Positions 48,881 to 58,077 of a DNA stretch of 64,000 nucleotides are shown in pieces. The DNA comes from Patiriisocius marinistellae (lineage in GTDB: Bacteria > Bacteroidota > Bacteroidia > Flavobacteriales > Flavobacteriaceae). The notes under the pieces are model-generated. The model was given only the letters and a program-made list of their open reading frames with translations, did no database searches and was not told the origin of the DNA. The translations under genes and the position numbers were made by a program. Location: positions 682,001 to 746,000 of the forward strand of contig NZ_BKCF01000001.1 in NCBI RefSeq assembly GCF_009014635.1, in the 5' to 3' direction. The stretch's first letter is position 1; each line of letters begins with the position of its first letter.

Positions 48881-51838
48881 ATGAAACAAAACAACTTTAG
48901 GGGCAGGCTCAGTCTGTTATTTTTATTTATGTTTCCTTGTTTTCTGTTTGCTCAGAATGTGATTACAGGGACAGTAATGACTGCAGAAGGGACTACAATG
49001 CCCTTTGCAAATGTCATTGAAAAAGGCACCAGTAATGGAGTAACATCAGATATTGATGGAAAGTATAGTATAGAGGTAGCAAATCTACCTGTAGTGTTAG
49101 AGTTTTCTTCACTAGGATTTACAACTTTTGAAAAATCTGTAGCCAGAGCGGGTGCAACAAATGTTGTGCTTGAAGCAGATGCGCAAGCGTTAGAAGAGGT
49201 TGTAATTACAGGACTTGCAACGTCAATAGAAAGAACAAACTCAGCAAATGCTGTAGCTTCCTTGACAGCTGAAGATATTGTAGGGACCACCCCACCCTCA
49301 ACATTAGATGGAGCTTTATATGGTAAATTTGCTGGAGCAATTGTAAATCAAAATTCAGGTGCACCAGGTGGTGGACTTTCTGTTAAGCTTCGTGGAGCAA
49401 CTTCTTTACAAGGAAATACTCAGCCGCTATATATAATAGATGGTGTATATGTTGATAACAGTTCTATTTCTGCAGGATTAAATGCAGTTTCTGGCGCTGC
49501 TAATGGCGGAAGTGCTTCTAACCAAGATAATCCTACAAATAGAATTGCAGATATAAACCCTGAGGATATTGCAAATATTGAGATACTTAAAGGTGCTTCT
49601 GCAGCAGCTATTTATGGGTCTCGTGCAGCAGCAGGTGTGGTTATTATTACTACAAAGCGTGGTAAGGCAGGTGAGACTAAATTTAGATTTTCTCAAGCTA
49701 CAGGTTGGAACGAAGCAATAAATTTACAAGGCACAAGAGATTATACCGAAGAACGTGTTTTAAATACCTATGGAGAAGCTGCGCTTGCAGACTTCATTGC
49801 AGCAAGAAATAATGGAACTTTAGTGGATTATGAAGATGAAATTTTTGGAGAAAAAGGTTTTATTAGCAATACAAACTTTAGTATGAGTGGTGGAGATGCA
49901 AAGTCTAAATTTTTTGCAGGTGTAAGCCATAACAACGAAAACGGAATTGTTAGTAATACTGGTTATGAAAAGACCTCATTACGTCTTAACTTAGATCATA
50001 AACCGGCAGATTGGGTAAAATTTAATTTGAGTTCAAATTATATTTACTCATCATCAGATAGAGGGTTTTTCAATAATGATAATACAGGAACAACAATAGG
50101 TATTGCATTAACAGCAACACGACCTTGGGATCAATTATTCCCTAATGCAGATGGTATTTATCCAGATCACCCTAACAATGCTTCAAATCCATTACAAACT
50201 AGAGATCTAGTTAGAAATAATGAAACAGTTAATCGTTTTATCGTTGGTGGTTCGATGAATTTAGATGTTTACAAGGCAGATAATTCAAGTTTAGAAATAA
50301 TCTTAAGAGGTGGTCTTGATTCTTACGCACAGAAAACAAGAGTTATATTTCCTAAGGAATTACAATTTCAGAAACCAGCAAATGGAGGTTTAAATGGAGT
50401 GTCTGTTCAAGGAGATACACAGAATAAAAATTATAACCTATCAGCTTTTGCAGTGCATAATTTTACTACTGCAAATGATATAAATTTTAGAACTCAAGCA
50501 GGTGTTACAAATGAATTTTTTGATAGAAATACAGTATTAATTACTGCTAGTGGATTAGTAGCTTCTGAAACAAATGTTGATCAAGCTGCAAATACTGGAG
50601 TTAATCAAACCAGATTTATTCAAGAAGATTCTGGATTCTTTGCACAGGAAGAGGTTAATATTATGGATATGTTTATTGCAACATTTGGTGTTCGTGGAGA
50701 TAAATCTTCAAATAACGGTGATGCCAATAAATTAAATTATTATCCTAAAGCTTCACTAGCAACTAACTTAAATGAATTTGGATTTTGGAACGAAGATGGA
50801 ATGTGGGATCAATTTAAATTAAGAGCTGCTTATGGTGAAGCCGGAAATTTCCCTCCTAGTGGAGCATTATTTACATCATATAATGCTTTTTCAACAGATG
50901 GTGTTTTGGGTATTAGTTTGATTGGTATTAGAGGAGATGGTGATTTGAAATCTGAACGTCAAAAAGAACTAGAATTTGGTTCAGATTTAGAGTTTTTTAA
51001 TGGCCGTCTTAATTTTTCAGGAACTTATTATATTAAAACAGTAGATGACTTGATATTACAATCAGCACTGCCACCATCTTCAGGTTATACTTCTGAATTT
51101 GTTAATGCTGGTGAACTTCAAAATAAAGGTATTGAGCTTTCTTTGAGTGCTACACCTTTTAGTAATGATGATTTTCAATGGGATTTTAGTGTAAACTGGT
51201 TTAAGAATAAATCTGAAATTACTCGTTTAGATGTAGAGCCATTTAATATTGGTGCATTTGGAGCTGGTTTAGGAACTTTTAGAATTGAAGAAGGTAAGAG
51301 TGCAACGCAAATTGTAGGTGCTTATCCAGAAGGGTTACGTGTAATTGGAGATGGTGAGCCAGATTTTCAAATGGGATTTAATAATGTCTTTAAGTATAAG
51401 CAATTTGATTTTTCATTCTTATGGCAATGGAAAAAAGGCGGGGACAATATTAATTTAACTAACCTATTGACAGATTTAAATGGAACTAGTGCTGATTTTG
51501 ATGATATTACTTTAGATCCTGATGGGGTTATACCTAACGGACAATTTAGACCAAATGCACCTGCAGATGTTTTTGTGCAAGATGCTTCTTATTTAAGATT
51601 AAGAGAAATAGGTTTATATTATACTTTACCAGATCGTTATCTTGATGGAGTAATTGGTGGAGCAGTAGACTCTGTTAAATTAGGATTTTCTGGAAATAAT
51701 TTAATCAACATTTTTGATTATAACAGTTATGATCCAGAGGTTTCAAACTTTGGTGCAGGAACAATTTTTACTGGGGTTGAAGTAACGCCTTTTCCTTCAT
51801 CTAAACGTTACATGTTTCACGTAGCAGTTAACTTTTAA
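48881..51838 (+). CDS. SusC/RagA-type TonB-linked outer-membrane protein
   Basis: The 985-residue protein has a signal peptide (ending LFAQ near 25), a CarboxypepD_reg-like domain at about 26-100 (MPFANVIEKGTSNGVTSDID; FSSLGFTTFEKSV), and the SusC plug at about 108-245 with VKLRGATSLQGNTQPLYIIDG and IEILKGASAAAIYGSRAAAG, the SusC/RagA signatures. A long barrel ends KRYMFHVAVNF. It imports oligosaccharides, peptides or other nutrients with its lipoprotein partner encoded 11 bases downstream. No glycoside hydrolase, sulfatase or peptidase lies beside it, so the substrate cannot be inferred. Confidence 0.94.
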   Translation: MKQNNFRGRLSLLFLFMFPCFLFAQNVITGTVMTAEGTTMPFANVIEKGTSNGVTSDIDGKYSIEVANLPVVLEFSSLGFTTFEKSVARAGATNVVLEADAQALEEVVITGLATSIERTNSANAVASLTAEDIVGTTPPSTLDGALYGKFAGAIVNQNSGAPGGGLSVKLRGATSLQGNTQPLYIIDGVYVDNSSISAGLNAVSGAANGGSASNQDNPTNRIADINPEDIANIEILKGASAAAIYGSRAAAGVVIITTKRGKAGETKFRFSQATGWNEAINLQGTRDYTEERVLNTYGEAALADFIAARNNGTLVDYEDEIFGEKGFISNTNFSMSGGDAKSKFFAGVSHNNENGIVSNTGYEKTSLRLNLDHKPADWVKFNLSSNYIYSSSDRGFFNNDNTGTTIGIALTATRPWDQLFPNADGIYPDHPNNASNPLQTRDLVRNNETVNRFIVGGSMNLDVYKADNSSLEIILRGGLDSYAQKTRVIFPKELQFQKPANGGLNGVSVQGDTQNKNYNLSAFAVHNFTTANDINFRTQAGVTNEFFDRNTVLITASGLVASETNVDQAANTGVNQTRFIQEDSGFFAQEEVNIMDMFIATFGVRGDKSSNNGDANKLNYYPKASLATNLNEFGFWNEDGMWDQFKLRAAYGEAGNFPPSGALFTSYNAFSTDGVLGISLIGIRGDGDLKSERQKELEFGSDLEFFNGRLNFSGTYYIKTVDDLILQSALPPSSGYTSEFVNAGELQNKGIELSLSATPFSNDDFQWDFSVNWFKNKSEITRLDVEPFNIGAFGAGLGTFRIEEGKSATQIVGAYPEGLRVIGDGEPDFQMGFNNVFKYKQFDFSFLWQWKKGGDNINLTNLLTDLNGTSADFDDITLDPDGVIPNGQFRPNAPADVFVQDASYLRLREIGLYYTLPDRYLDGVIGGAVDSVKLGFSGNNLINIFDYNSYDPEVSNFGAGTIFTGVEVTPFPSSKRYMFHVAVNF

Positions 51839-51849
51839 AAAAAAATATT

Positions 51850-53196
51850 ATGAAAAAACACATATATAAAATAGTATTATTCGCTGCCGTCATAGGGACA
51901 TTTGTTTCTTGTGAGGTAGAAGAATTTTCAGATTTAAATAATCCAGAGGTAGATGCCTTTGAAAATAATTTAACCCGTGGTGACCTCCAGGATTTAGTAG
52001 GTGGTCTATTTTACAGTAGCCGTGTTGCATTAGGTACATATCTAGATGATTGTGGTGTGATTGGGCGAGATTATTACAGATTTTCAGGTTCGGACCCTCG
52101 ATTTACTAATGACCTTCTAGGAGGTGGAACTACAATGCTTGATAATAATACGTTTTATATTACTAACCCTTGGGCTGGTAGATATAGAACTGTAAAAAAT
52201 GCAAACCTTATCTTAGGGTTTTTAGATGGACAAGATGTTTCTGCGCAATTTAGCGAGGCCGAAGTAAGTGCTACTAAAGGACTTCTCAAAACTTATATTG
52301 CTCACGAATTATTATTAAATTTAAACCTTACTGATGAAAATGGAATTAGAACAGATGTCGCAGATGAAGGTAATTTAGGAGCTTTTGTTTCAAAGACTCA
52401 AGCATTAAATGATATTCAAGCAATATTGGCAGATGCCGCTAGTGACCTTGCAGCAGGTGGAAGTGATTTTTCTTTTTTCTTTCCATCTGGATTTGATGGG
52501 TTTGATACGCCGGCAACATTTTTACAAGTAACTAATGCGATAGCTGCTAGGGTTGCAATTTATAGAGGAGATTCTGCAAGCGCACTTTCTTTATTAGATA
52601 ATTCTTTTCTTGAATTAAATGGAGACTTAAATACAGGGCTATATTATGATTTTTCTGAAGCAGGAACAGATTTAATTAACCCTATATTTATTTCGGTTGC
52701 TGGATCTGTACCTTCAAACGCTAGAGTGGTGCACCCGTCATTTTTAACAGATGCTGAGGCTGATGACGCTAGAGTTACAAATAAGACAGAGCCACTACCT
52801 AATGGTGAAATTACACTCGATAATTTAGCTGGAGATACAGTATTAAATTTATACCAGTCAAATAATGACGCTATCCCATTGATACGTAACGAAGAATTAA
52901 TTTTAATATATGCTGAGGCAAGTATTACATCAAATCCTGCTAATGCTGTAAATGCATTGTCAATTGTTAGAATGGCAGCTGGGTTACCGGCATACACTGG
53001 ACCTACTGATGCTGCATCGTTAACTACTGAAATGCTTAAACAACGCCGTTATTCGCTATATGGTGAAGGGCATAGATGGATTGATGTTAGAAGATATGGT
53101 CTTCTTGATACCTTACCTATTGATAGAGTTGATACAGAAGGAAATCCAGACGATGTATGGTCAAGTTTCCCTATTCCATTAACGGAGAATCAATAA
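51850..53196 (+). CDS. SusD/RagB-type nutrient-binding lipoprotein
   Basis: The 448-residue lipoprotein has a signal ending TFVSC (Cys21) followed by EVEEFSDLNNPEVDAF. TPR-like helices characteristic of SusD are seen in NAIAARVAIYRGDSASALSLL (split around 225-245) and in the C-terminal part: RNEELILIYAEASI followed by AVNALSIVRMAAGLP near 345-375, and LKQRRYSLYGEGHRWIDVRR near 395-414. It binds the ligand at the mouth of the SusC partner. The pair ends at a strong terminator. Confidence 0.92.
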   Translation: MKKHIYKIVLFAAVIGTFVSCEVEEFSDLNNPEVDAFENNLTRGDLQDLVGGLFYSSRVALGTYLDDCGVIGRDYYRFSGSDPRFTNDLLGGGTTMLDNNTFYITNPWAGRYRTVKNANLILGFLDGQDVSAQFSEAEVSATKGLLKTYIAHELLLNLNLTDENGIRTDVADEGNLGAFVSKTQALNDIQAILADAASDLAAGGSDFSFFFPSGFDGFDTPATFLQVTNAIAARVAIYRGDSASALSLLDNSFLELNGDLNTGLYYDFSEAGTDLINPIFISVAGSVPSNARVVHPSFLTDAEADDARVTNKTEPLPNGEITLDNLAGDTVLNLYQSNNDAIPLIRNEELILIYAEASITSNPANAVNALSIVRMAAGLPAYTGPTDAASLTTEMLKQRRYSLYGEGHRWIDVRRYGLLDTLPIDRVDTEGNPDDVWSSFPIPLTENQ

Positions 53197-53223
53197 TAAA
53201 TAACAGCAAATGTTATTAAAATA

Positions 53224-53256
53224 AAAAGCCCGCCTAAATTATTTAGGCGGGCTTTT
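53224..53256. terminator. Terminator between SusD gene and sucB
   Basis: Arms AAAAGCCCGCCTAA and TTAGGCGGGCTTTT form a GC-rich perfect stem with a short loop. It can stop both convergent transcripts. Confidence 0.88.
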
Positions 53257-53279
53257 CTTATGTTGAGATATGAATATTT

Positions 53280-54545
53280 TTAAAGCTCTAAAGCTTTTTT
53301 AACGTCTCCATTCATTAATAGCTCTGTTGGGTTTTCTAAAGCTTCTTTTACTGCAACTAAGAAACCTACACTTTCTTTACCATCAATAATACGATGATCA
53401 TAGCTTAACGCTACAAACATGATAGGAGCAACAACAATACCACCGTCTCTTACGATAGGGCGCTCTACAATATTGTGCATTCCTAAAATACCAGATTGTG
53501 GGGGATTAATTATAGGTGTTGAAAGCATACTTCCAAAAACACCACCATTACTAATAGTAAATGTTCCTCCCGTCATTTCATCCACAGTAATTTTTCCATC
53601 ACGTGCTCTTATGGCAAGACGCTTAACTTCACTTTCTACTCCTCTAAATGTTAGGTTTTCTGCATTTCTAATAACAGGAACCATTAATCCTTTAGGGCCA
53701 GAAACTGCTATCGAAATATCTTTGTAGTCAAACGTTAACATTTCTTTTCCATCAATCATGCTGTTAACAGCAGGATACATTTCTAATGCGCGAACAACTG
53801 CTAGAGTAAAGAAAGACATAAACCCAAGGCTTACCCCGTGCTTTTCTTTAAAAGTTTCTTTATATTTTTTACGAAGTTCAAAAATAGCATCCATGTCTAC
53901 TTCATTAAATGTAGTCAACATTGCAGTAGTATTTTTAGCTTCTACAAGGCGTTCTGCTACTTTACGACGTAACATAGATAGTTTTGTACGGCTTGAACCA
54001 CGACCTGCAGTACCTGGAGTTCCCATTGAGGGTGTTGCGTTTTCGGCGTCATGTTTTGTAATACGGCCGTCACGCCCTGTTCCAGAAACACTTTCTGTAT
54101 CTACTCCTTTTTCATCAAGTATTTTCTTAGCAGCTGGAGATGGAGTTCCACTTGCATAAGTTTTACTCTCTAATGGAGCTGCTTTTTCTTTTGTGTTTTT
54201 AGCTTCGGCTTTTGCTTTGTCTAAATCTGGAGCAGCGTTTGTTTCGCCTTTTTCATCACCTGCGTTTTCGTAGGTCTCAACATCGTCTTTTGTTTTTCCA
54301 CCTGGCTTTTCAGCATCAGTGTCAATTAAACAAACGACAGCGCCTACTTCCACAGCATCGCCTTCTTCGGCTTTGAGTGTAATAATTCCGCTGGCTTCTG
54401 CTGGTAATTCTAGCGTTGCTTTGTCGCTATCGACTTCGGCAATTGCTTGATCTTTTTCTACATAATCACCGTCTTCAACGAGCCATTGTGCAATTTCTAC
54501 TTCGGTTATGGATTCTCCCGGTGAGGGAACTTTCATCTCTAACAT
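53280..54545 (-). CDS. sucB: 2-oxoglutarate dehydrogenase E2 (dihydrolipoyl succinyltransferase)
   Basis: The 421-residue protein has one lipoyl domain (1-78) with Lys42 in SDKATLELPAE as the lipoylation site. A low-complexity Glu/Lys/Ala linker follows, then the E3/E1-binding domain at about 133-168 (SPAAKKILDEKG; GTGRDGRITKHDAE) and the catalytic acyltransferase at about 190-421. The latter holds the active-site motif SYDHRIIDGKESVGFL near 378-393. It moves the succinyl group to CoA in the TCA cycle. The long serine-poor first domain rules out the acetyl-transferring E2 by its E2o-like sequence. It is downstream of sucA on the same strand. Confidence 0.95.
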   Translation of the reverse strand: MLEMKVPSPGESITEVEIAQWLVEDGDYVEKDQAIAEVDSDKATLELPAEASGIITLKAEEGDAVEVGAVVCLIDTDAEKPGGKTKDDVETYENAGDEKGETNAAPDLDKAKAEAKNTKEKAAPLESKTYASGTPSPAAKKILDEKGVDTESVSGTGRDGRITKHDAENATPSMGTPGTAGRGSSRTKLSMLRRKVAERLVEAKNTTAMLTTFNEVDMDAIFELRKKYKETFKEKHGVSLGFMSFFTLAVVRALEMYPAVNSMIDGKEMLTFDYKDISIAVSGPKGLMVPVIRNAENLTFRGVESEVKRLAIRARDGKITVDEMTGGTFTISNGGVFGSMLSTPIINPPQSGILGMHNIVERPIVRDGGIVVAPIMFVALSYDHRIIDGKESVGFLVAVKEALENPTELLMNGDVKKALEL

Positions 54546-54604
54546 AGGGTTGTTCTGTTACATTTTGGCATAACCAAAATATTAGTACTCTTTTATATTA
54601 TTCT

Positions 54605-54665
54605 CGCTTCGGAAATTTTAAAACAACAGTATATATATTGTCTCATTAAAATTTCCGCGAAAGCT
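54605..54665. repeat. Inverted-repeat element in the sucA-sucB spacer
   Basis: GCTTCGGAAATTTTAA (54606-54621) and ATTAAAATTTCCGCGAAAGC (54646-54665) are imperfect inverted repeats about 24 bases apart. The second arm also matches, in reverse complement and with one change, GCTTTCGCCGAAATTTT near 21688-21704. It includes a copy of the abundant motif CTTCGGAAA. It is probably a member of a dispersed short repeat family. Confidence 0.55.
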
Positions 54666-54671
54666 TTATTA

Positions 54672-57422
54672 TTATTCTAATGTTGCGTCAAATACACTAT
54701 CAATAACTTTTTTATGTCTTGCCTTTGAACGTGTGCTACTACCTGCTGCAGGTGAGCTATATACTCTTCTGGATGCCATTCTAAGTTTAACGAAATCAAA
54801 ATTCATCAACATAAAGCTTAGGGCTCCCATATTTCTTGGTTCCTCTTGTGCCCAAACATATTCTTTTGCTTTTGGGTAACTTTTAATGATTTCTTTTAGT
54901 TGTTCCACTGGTAGCGGAAATAATTGCTCAATACGAACAATTGCAACATCATCACGTCCATTTTCTTCGCGGCGCTCTATCAAATCATAATAGAACTTCC
55001 CTGTGCAAAATACTAACGAAGTTACTTTCTTTTTATTAACTTGAGTATCATCGATGGTTTCTTGAAAATGACCTGTAGCAAGTTCTTCTTTTGTTGAAAC
55101 CACTTTAGGGTGGCGCAATAGACTTTTAGGTGTAAATACTACAAGTGGTTTTCTAAAATTCCACTTCATTTGTCTACGTAAGAGATGGAAAAAATTTGCA
55201 GGTGTTGTCACATCTGCCATGATCATATTATCTCTTGAGCATAGCTGTAAATAACGTTCCATACGTGCACTTGAGTGTTCACTACCTTGGCCTTCATAAC
55301 CATGTGGTAGTAGCATTACAAGTCCATTTTGAGTTTTCCATTTAGACTCTGCTGCACTAATGTATTGATCGAGCATAATCTGTGCTCCATTTGAGAAATC
55401 ACCAAATTGTGCTTCCCAGATTGTCAATGTTTTTGGGGTTGCCATAGCATACCCATAGTCAAAACCTACAACAGCATATTCAGACAATAGTGAGTTGTAA
55501 ATATACATGTGACCATCCACATCAAGATTATTATGGAGGTTAATTTCCTCTGCATCATCATCTGTTTTTATTGTAGCGTGACGGTGTGAAAACGTTCCAC
55601 GTTCTACATCTTGCCCTGTCATACGTACATTAAAACCTTCTTCCATTAAAGTCGCATATGCCAGTAATTCACCCATTGCCCAGTCAAGATTATTGCCTTC
55701 TGTATATCGTGTATTTCTATCTGCGATAATGCGCTCAATCTTTCGGATAAATTTTTTGTCTTTAGGAAGTTTTGTAATTCCCTCAGCTAAGACATCTAAT
55801 TTTTTCTGCGGAAATGTGGTGTCCATTTTAGTTAAAATGTCTTCTTTTTTTCCTAATGTGTACCCGTCCCAATCATCTGCAAGAATTTCAGTGATGACTG
55901 TTTTGTCTTTTTTACGTGAAGCTTCAAGATCGTTTTCGAGATCTTCTTTATAAGCGACTTCTATTTTTTTAATATAGCCTTCATCAATTACTCCGTCTTT
56001 GAATAATTTTTTACCATATAAATCACGTGGATTTTCATGTTTTGAAATTGCTTTGTATAGCTGAGGTTGCGTAAAACGAGGTTCGTCACCTTCATTATGC
56101 CCATATTTTCTATAACCTAAAACATCTATAAATACGTCTCTACCAAACTTCATCCTAAAGTCTAATGCAAATGAGAATGCATGACAAACCGCTTCTACAT
56201 CGTCTGCATTAACGTGTAATACTGGTGATAGAGTTACTTTACCCACATCTGTACAATATGTAGAAGAACGCGCGTCTAAGTAATTTGTGGTAAACCCTAC
56301 TTGATTATTAGCAACTACATGGATAGTACCACCTGTGCGGTAGCCTTCTAATTGTGCCATTTGAATAAACTCATAAACAACACCTTGTCCTGCTATTGCG
56401 GCATCACCATGAATAAGGATAGGTAATATTTTTTTCTCGTCACCGCCTAATTGATTGTCAATTTTAGCTCTTGCGATTCCTCCTACAACTGCATTTACAG
56501 TTTCAAGGTGAGATGGATTAGGGGCTAAGTCCATGCGTACTTTTTTGCCACCGTCAGTCTCTCTAAAGCTTGTCCATCCCATGTGGTACTTTACGTCACC
56601 ATCAAAAAGCTCAGCTTCATCATATTCTTTACTATCAAACTCACTAAAGATTTTCTCTGGAGCTTTACCAAATATATTTGTAAGCACGTTAAGTCTCCCA
56701 CGGTGAGCCATACCCACAACAAATTGCTCTATTCCTTTTTCGGCACCATTTTCCATTAAGCTATCTAGCCCAGGAATTAATGCATCAACACCTTCAATAG
56801 AAAAACGTTTTTGTCCTACATATTTTGAGTGTAAAAAAGTTTCAAAAGAAAGCGCTTGATTTAATTTGCCAAGTAAATGCTTTTTTTGATCTGCAGAAAA
56901 ATTTGCATGATTATCGTTTTTGTTTAACCAATCTTGAATCCATTTAATTTCATCAGGATTTCTAATGTACATGTATTCAATACCAATAGAGTCACAGTAT
57001 ATTGCCTCTAAATGTTTTACAATTTCGGCTAATGTGTTTTTACCTAAGCCTAATATGGAGCCAGCTTCAAATTCTGTTTGTAAATCTACTTCACTTAATC
57101 CAAAATTTTCTAAAGCTAGCGTAGGTGCGTATTTTCTACGTTCTCGTACAGGATTAGTCTTTGTGAAAAGGTGGCCTCTAGTGCGGTATCCATCAATGAG
57201 TTTAATAACCTTAAATTCATTTAATACCTTTTGAGGGATTTCAGTGCCAGTAGCTGAGCCAAAAGCCTCCTCTACTGAGCCTCCGCTTTCAATACCAAAA
57301 TCAAAACCTTGGAAAAAGGCCCTCCAGCTAGCTTCAACGCTATCTGGGTATTGAAGGTATTTATCGTACATTTCCGAGATTTGCTCGGGGTGAATGGCGT
57401 TTAGAAAAGAGTATTTATCCAT
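54672..57422 (-). CDS. sucA: 2-oxoglutarate dehydrogenase E1 component
   Basis: From the ATG at 57422 the protein has 916 residues and starts MDKYSFLNAIHPEQISEMY, matching the E1o N-terminal motif; a TTG-started extension of 11 residues is unlikely. It decarboxylates 2-oxoglutarate using TPP. Motifs include FSIEGVDALIPGLDSLMEN (about 200-218), GMAHRGRLNVL (about 230-240), HGDAAIAGQGVVYE (about 333-346) and the second-half GYEGQGSEHSSARMERYLQL (about 706-725). Length is normal. It is upstream of sucB with 126 bases of repeat-bearing spacer. Confidence 0.97.
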   Translation of the reverse strand: MDKYSFLNAIHPEQISEMYDKYLQYPDSVEASWRAFFQGFDFGIESGGSVEEAFGSATGTEIPQKVLNEFKVIKLIDGYRTRGHLFTKTNPVRERRKYAPTLALENFGLSEVDLQTEFEAGSILGLGKNTLAEIVKHLEAIYCDSIGIEYMYIRNPDEIKWIQDWLNKNDNHANFSADQKKHLLGKLNQALSFETFLHSKYVGQKRFSIEGVDALIPGLDSLMENGAEKGIEQFVVGMAHRGRLNVLTNIFGKAPEKIFSEFDSKEYDEAELFDGDVKYHMGWTSFRETDGGKKVRMDLAPNPSHLETVNAVVGGIARAKIDNQLGGDEKKILPILIHGDAAIAGQGVVYEFIQMAQLEGYRTGGTIHVVANNQVGFTTNYLDARSSTYCTDVGKVTLSPVLHVNADDVEAVCHAFSFALDFRMKFGRDVFIDVLGYRKYGHNEGDEPRFTQPQLYKAISKHENPRDLYGKKLFKDGVIDEGYIKKIEVAYKEDLENDLEASRKKDKTVITEILADDWDGYTLGKKEDILTKMDTTFPQKKLDVLAEGITKLPKDKKFIRKIERIIADRNTRYTEGNNLDWAMGELLAYATLMEEGFNVRMTGQDVERGTFSHRHATIKTDDDAEEINLHNNLDVDGHMYIYNSLLSEYAVVGFDYGYAMATPKTLTIWEAQFGDFSNGAQIMLDQYISAAESKWKTQNGLVMLLPHGYEGQGSEHSSARMERYLQLCSRDNMIMADVTTPANFFHLLRRQMKWNFRKPLVVFTPKSLLRHPKVVSTKEELATGHFQETIDDTQVNKKKVTSLVFCTGKFYYDLIERREENGRDDVAIVRIEQLFPLPVEQLKEIIKSYPKAKEYVWAQEEPRNMGALSFMLMNFDFVKLRMASRRVYSSPAAGSSTRSKARHKKVIDSVFDATLE

Positions 57423-57533
57423 AAGGTGGAACGCTGTTGGGTTTTTAAAAAACAATACAAAAATACAACAAATAGAGAAACTACATCTTTGGTTTTAGTA
57501 TATTTATGGGGTATAAATCATAAATTCTTCATA

Positions 57534-58061
57534 ATGTTGTTTACACAAAAAGTGAGTAACTCAATAGGTCTCTTGAGTATTTTTTTATGTATTACATTTT
57601 CTACGGCTAGAGCTCAAGAAGCAGGTTCGTCTTTTTGGAACAATGTTGATATAGGTGGAGGGATTGGTCTTAACTTTGGTAATGGCTATTTTAGTGGTTT
57701 GATTGCACCAAGTGCGATTTATAATTTTAATGAATATTTTAGTGCTGGGCCTGGGCTACAATATAGTTATCAAAGTGGAAATGGATTTAAAAGCAGTCTA
57801 GCAGGAGTAAGTTTTATTGCATTGGCAAATCCTATTCCGCAGCTCCAGCTCTCAGCCGAAGTAGAAGAAGCATACGTATCGCAAACAGTCGAATTTATTG
57901 AAGGAAATGTAAGTAGAGATTTTTGGAACACAGCTCTTTTTGTAGGAGCAGGGTATCGCGTGGGTAAAGGAGCAATAGGGCTTAGATATAATTTATTGTT
58001 TAATGACGATGATGACATCTATACTACAGCTTGGGCCCCGTTTGTAAGAGTTTACTTTTAA
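57534..58061 (+). CDS. Outer-membrane beta-barrel-like exported protein
   Basis: Starting at the ATG at 57534 gives 175 residues with a signal peptide (MLFTQKVSNSIGLLSIFLCITFSTARAQ); the frame is open upstream, but those codons overlap the sucA promoter region. The mature chain has alternating beta strands (NNVDIGGGIGLNFGNGYFS; SAGPGLQYSYQSGNGFKSS; GAIGLRYNLLFND) and ends FVRVYF with a final Phe, as outer-membrane barrels do. Eight strands are likely. It resembles uncharacterised Flavobacteriaceae barrels. It is divergent from sucA and convergent with the polyprenyl synthase gene. Confidence 0.75.
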   Translation: MLFTQKVSNSIGLLSIFLCITFSTARAQEAGSSFWNNVDIGGGIGLNFGNGYFSGLIAPSAIYNFNEYFSAGPGLQYSYQSGNGFKSSLAGVSFIALANPIPQLQLSAEVEEAYVSQTVEFIEGNVSRDFWNTALFVGAGYRVGKGAIGLRYNLLFNDDDDIYTTAWAPFVRVYF

Positions 58062-58077
58062 TTTTTTTTAGTAGAAC

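Noticed and set aside
53419-54159. Two plus-strand frames of 102 and 133 codons inside sucB
   Set aside because: Antisense shadows of the conserved E2 catalytic domain; no promoter or ribosome-binding signal fits them.
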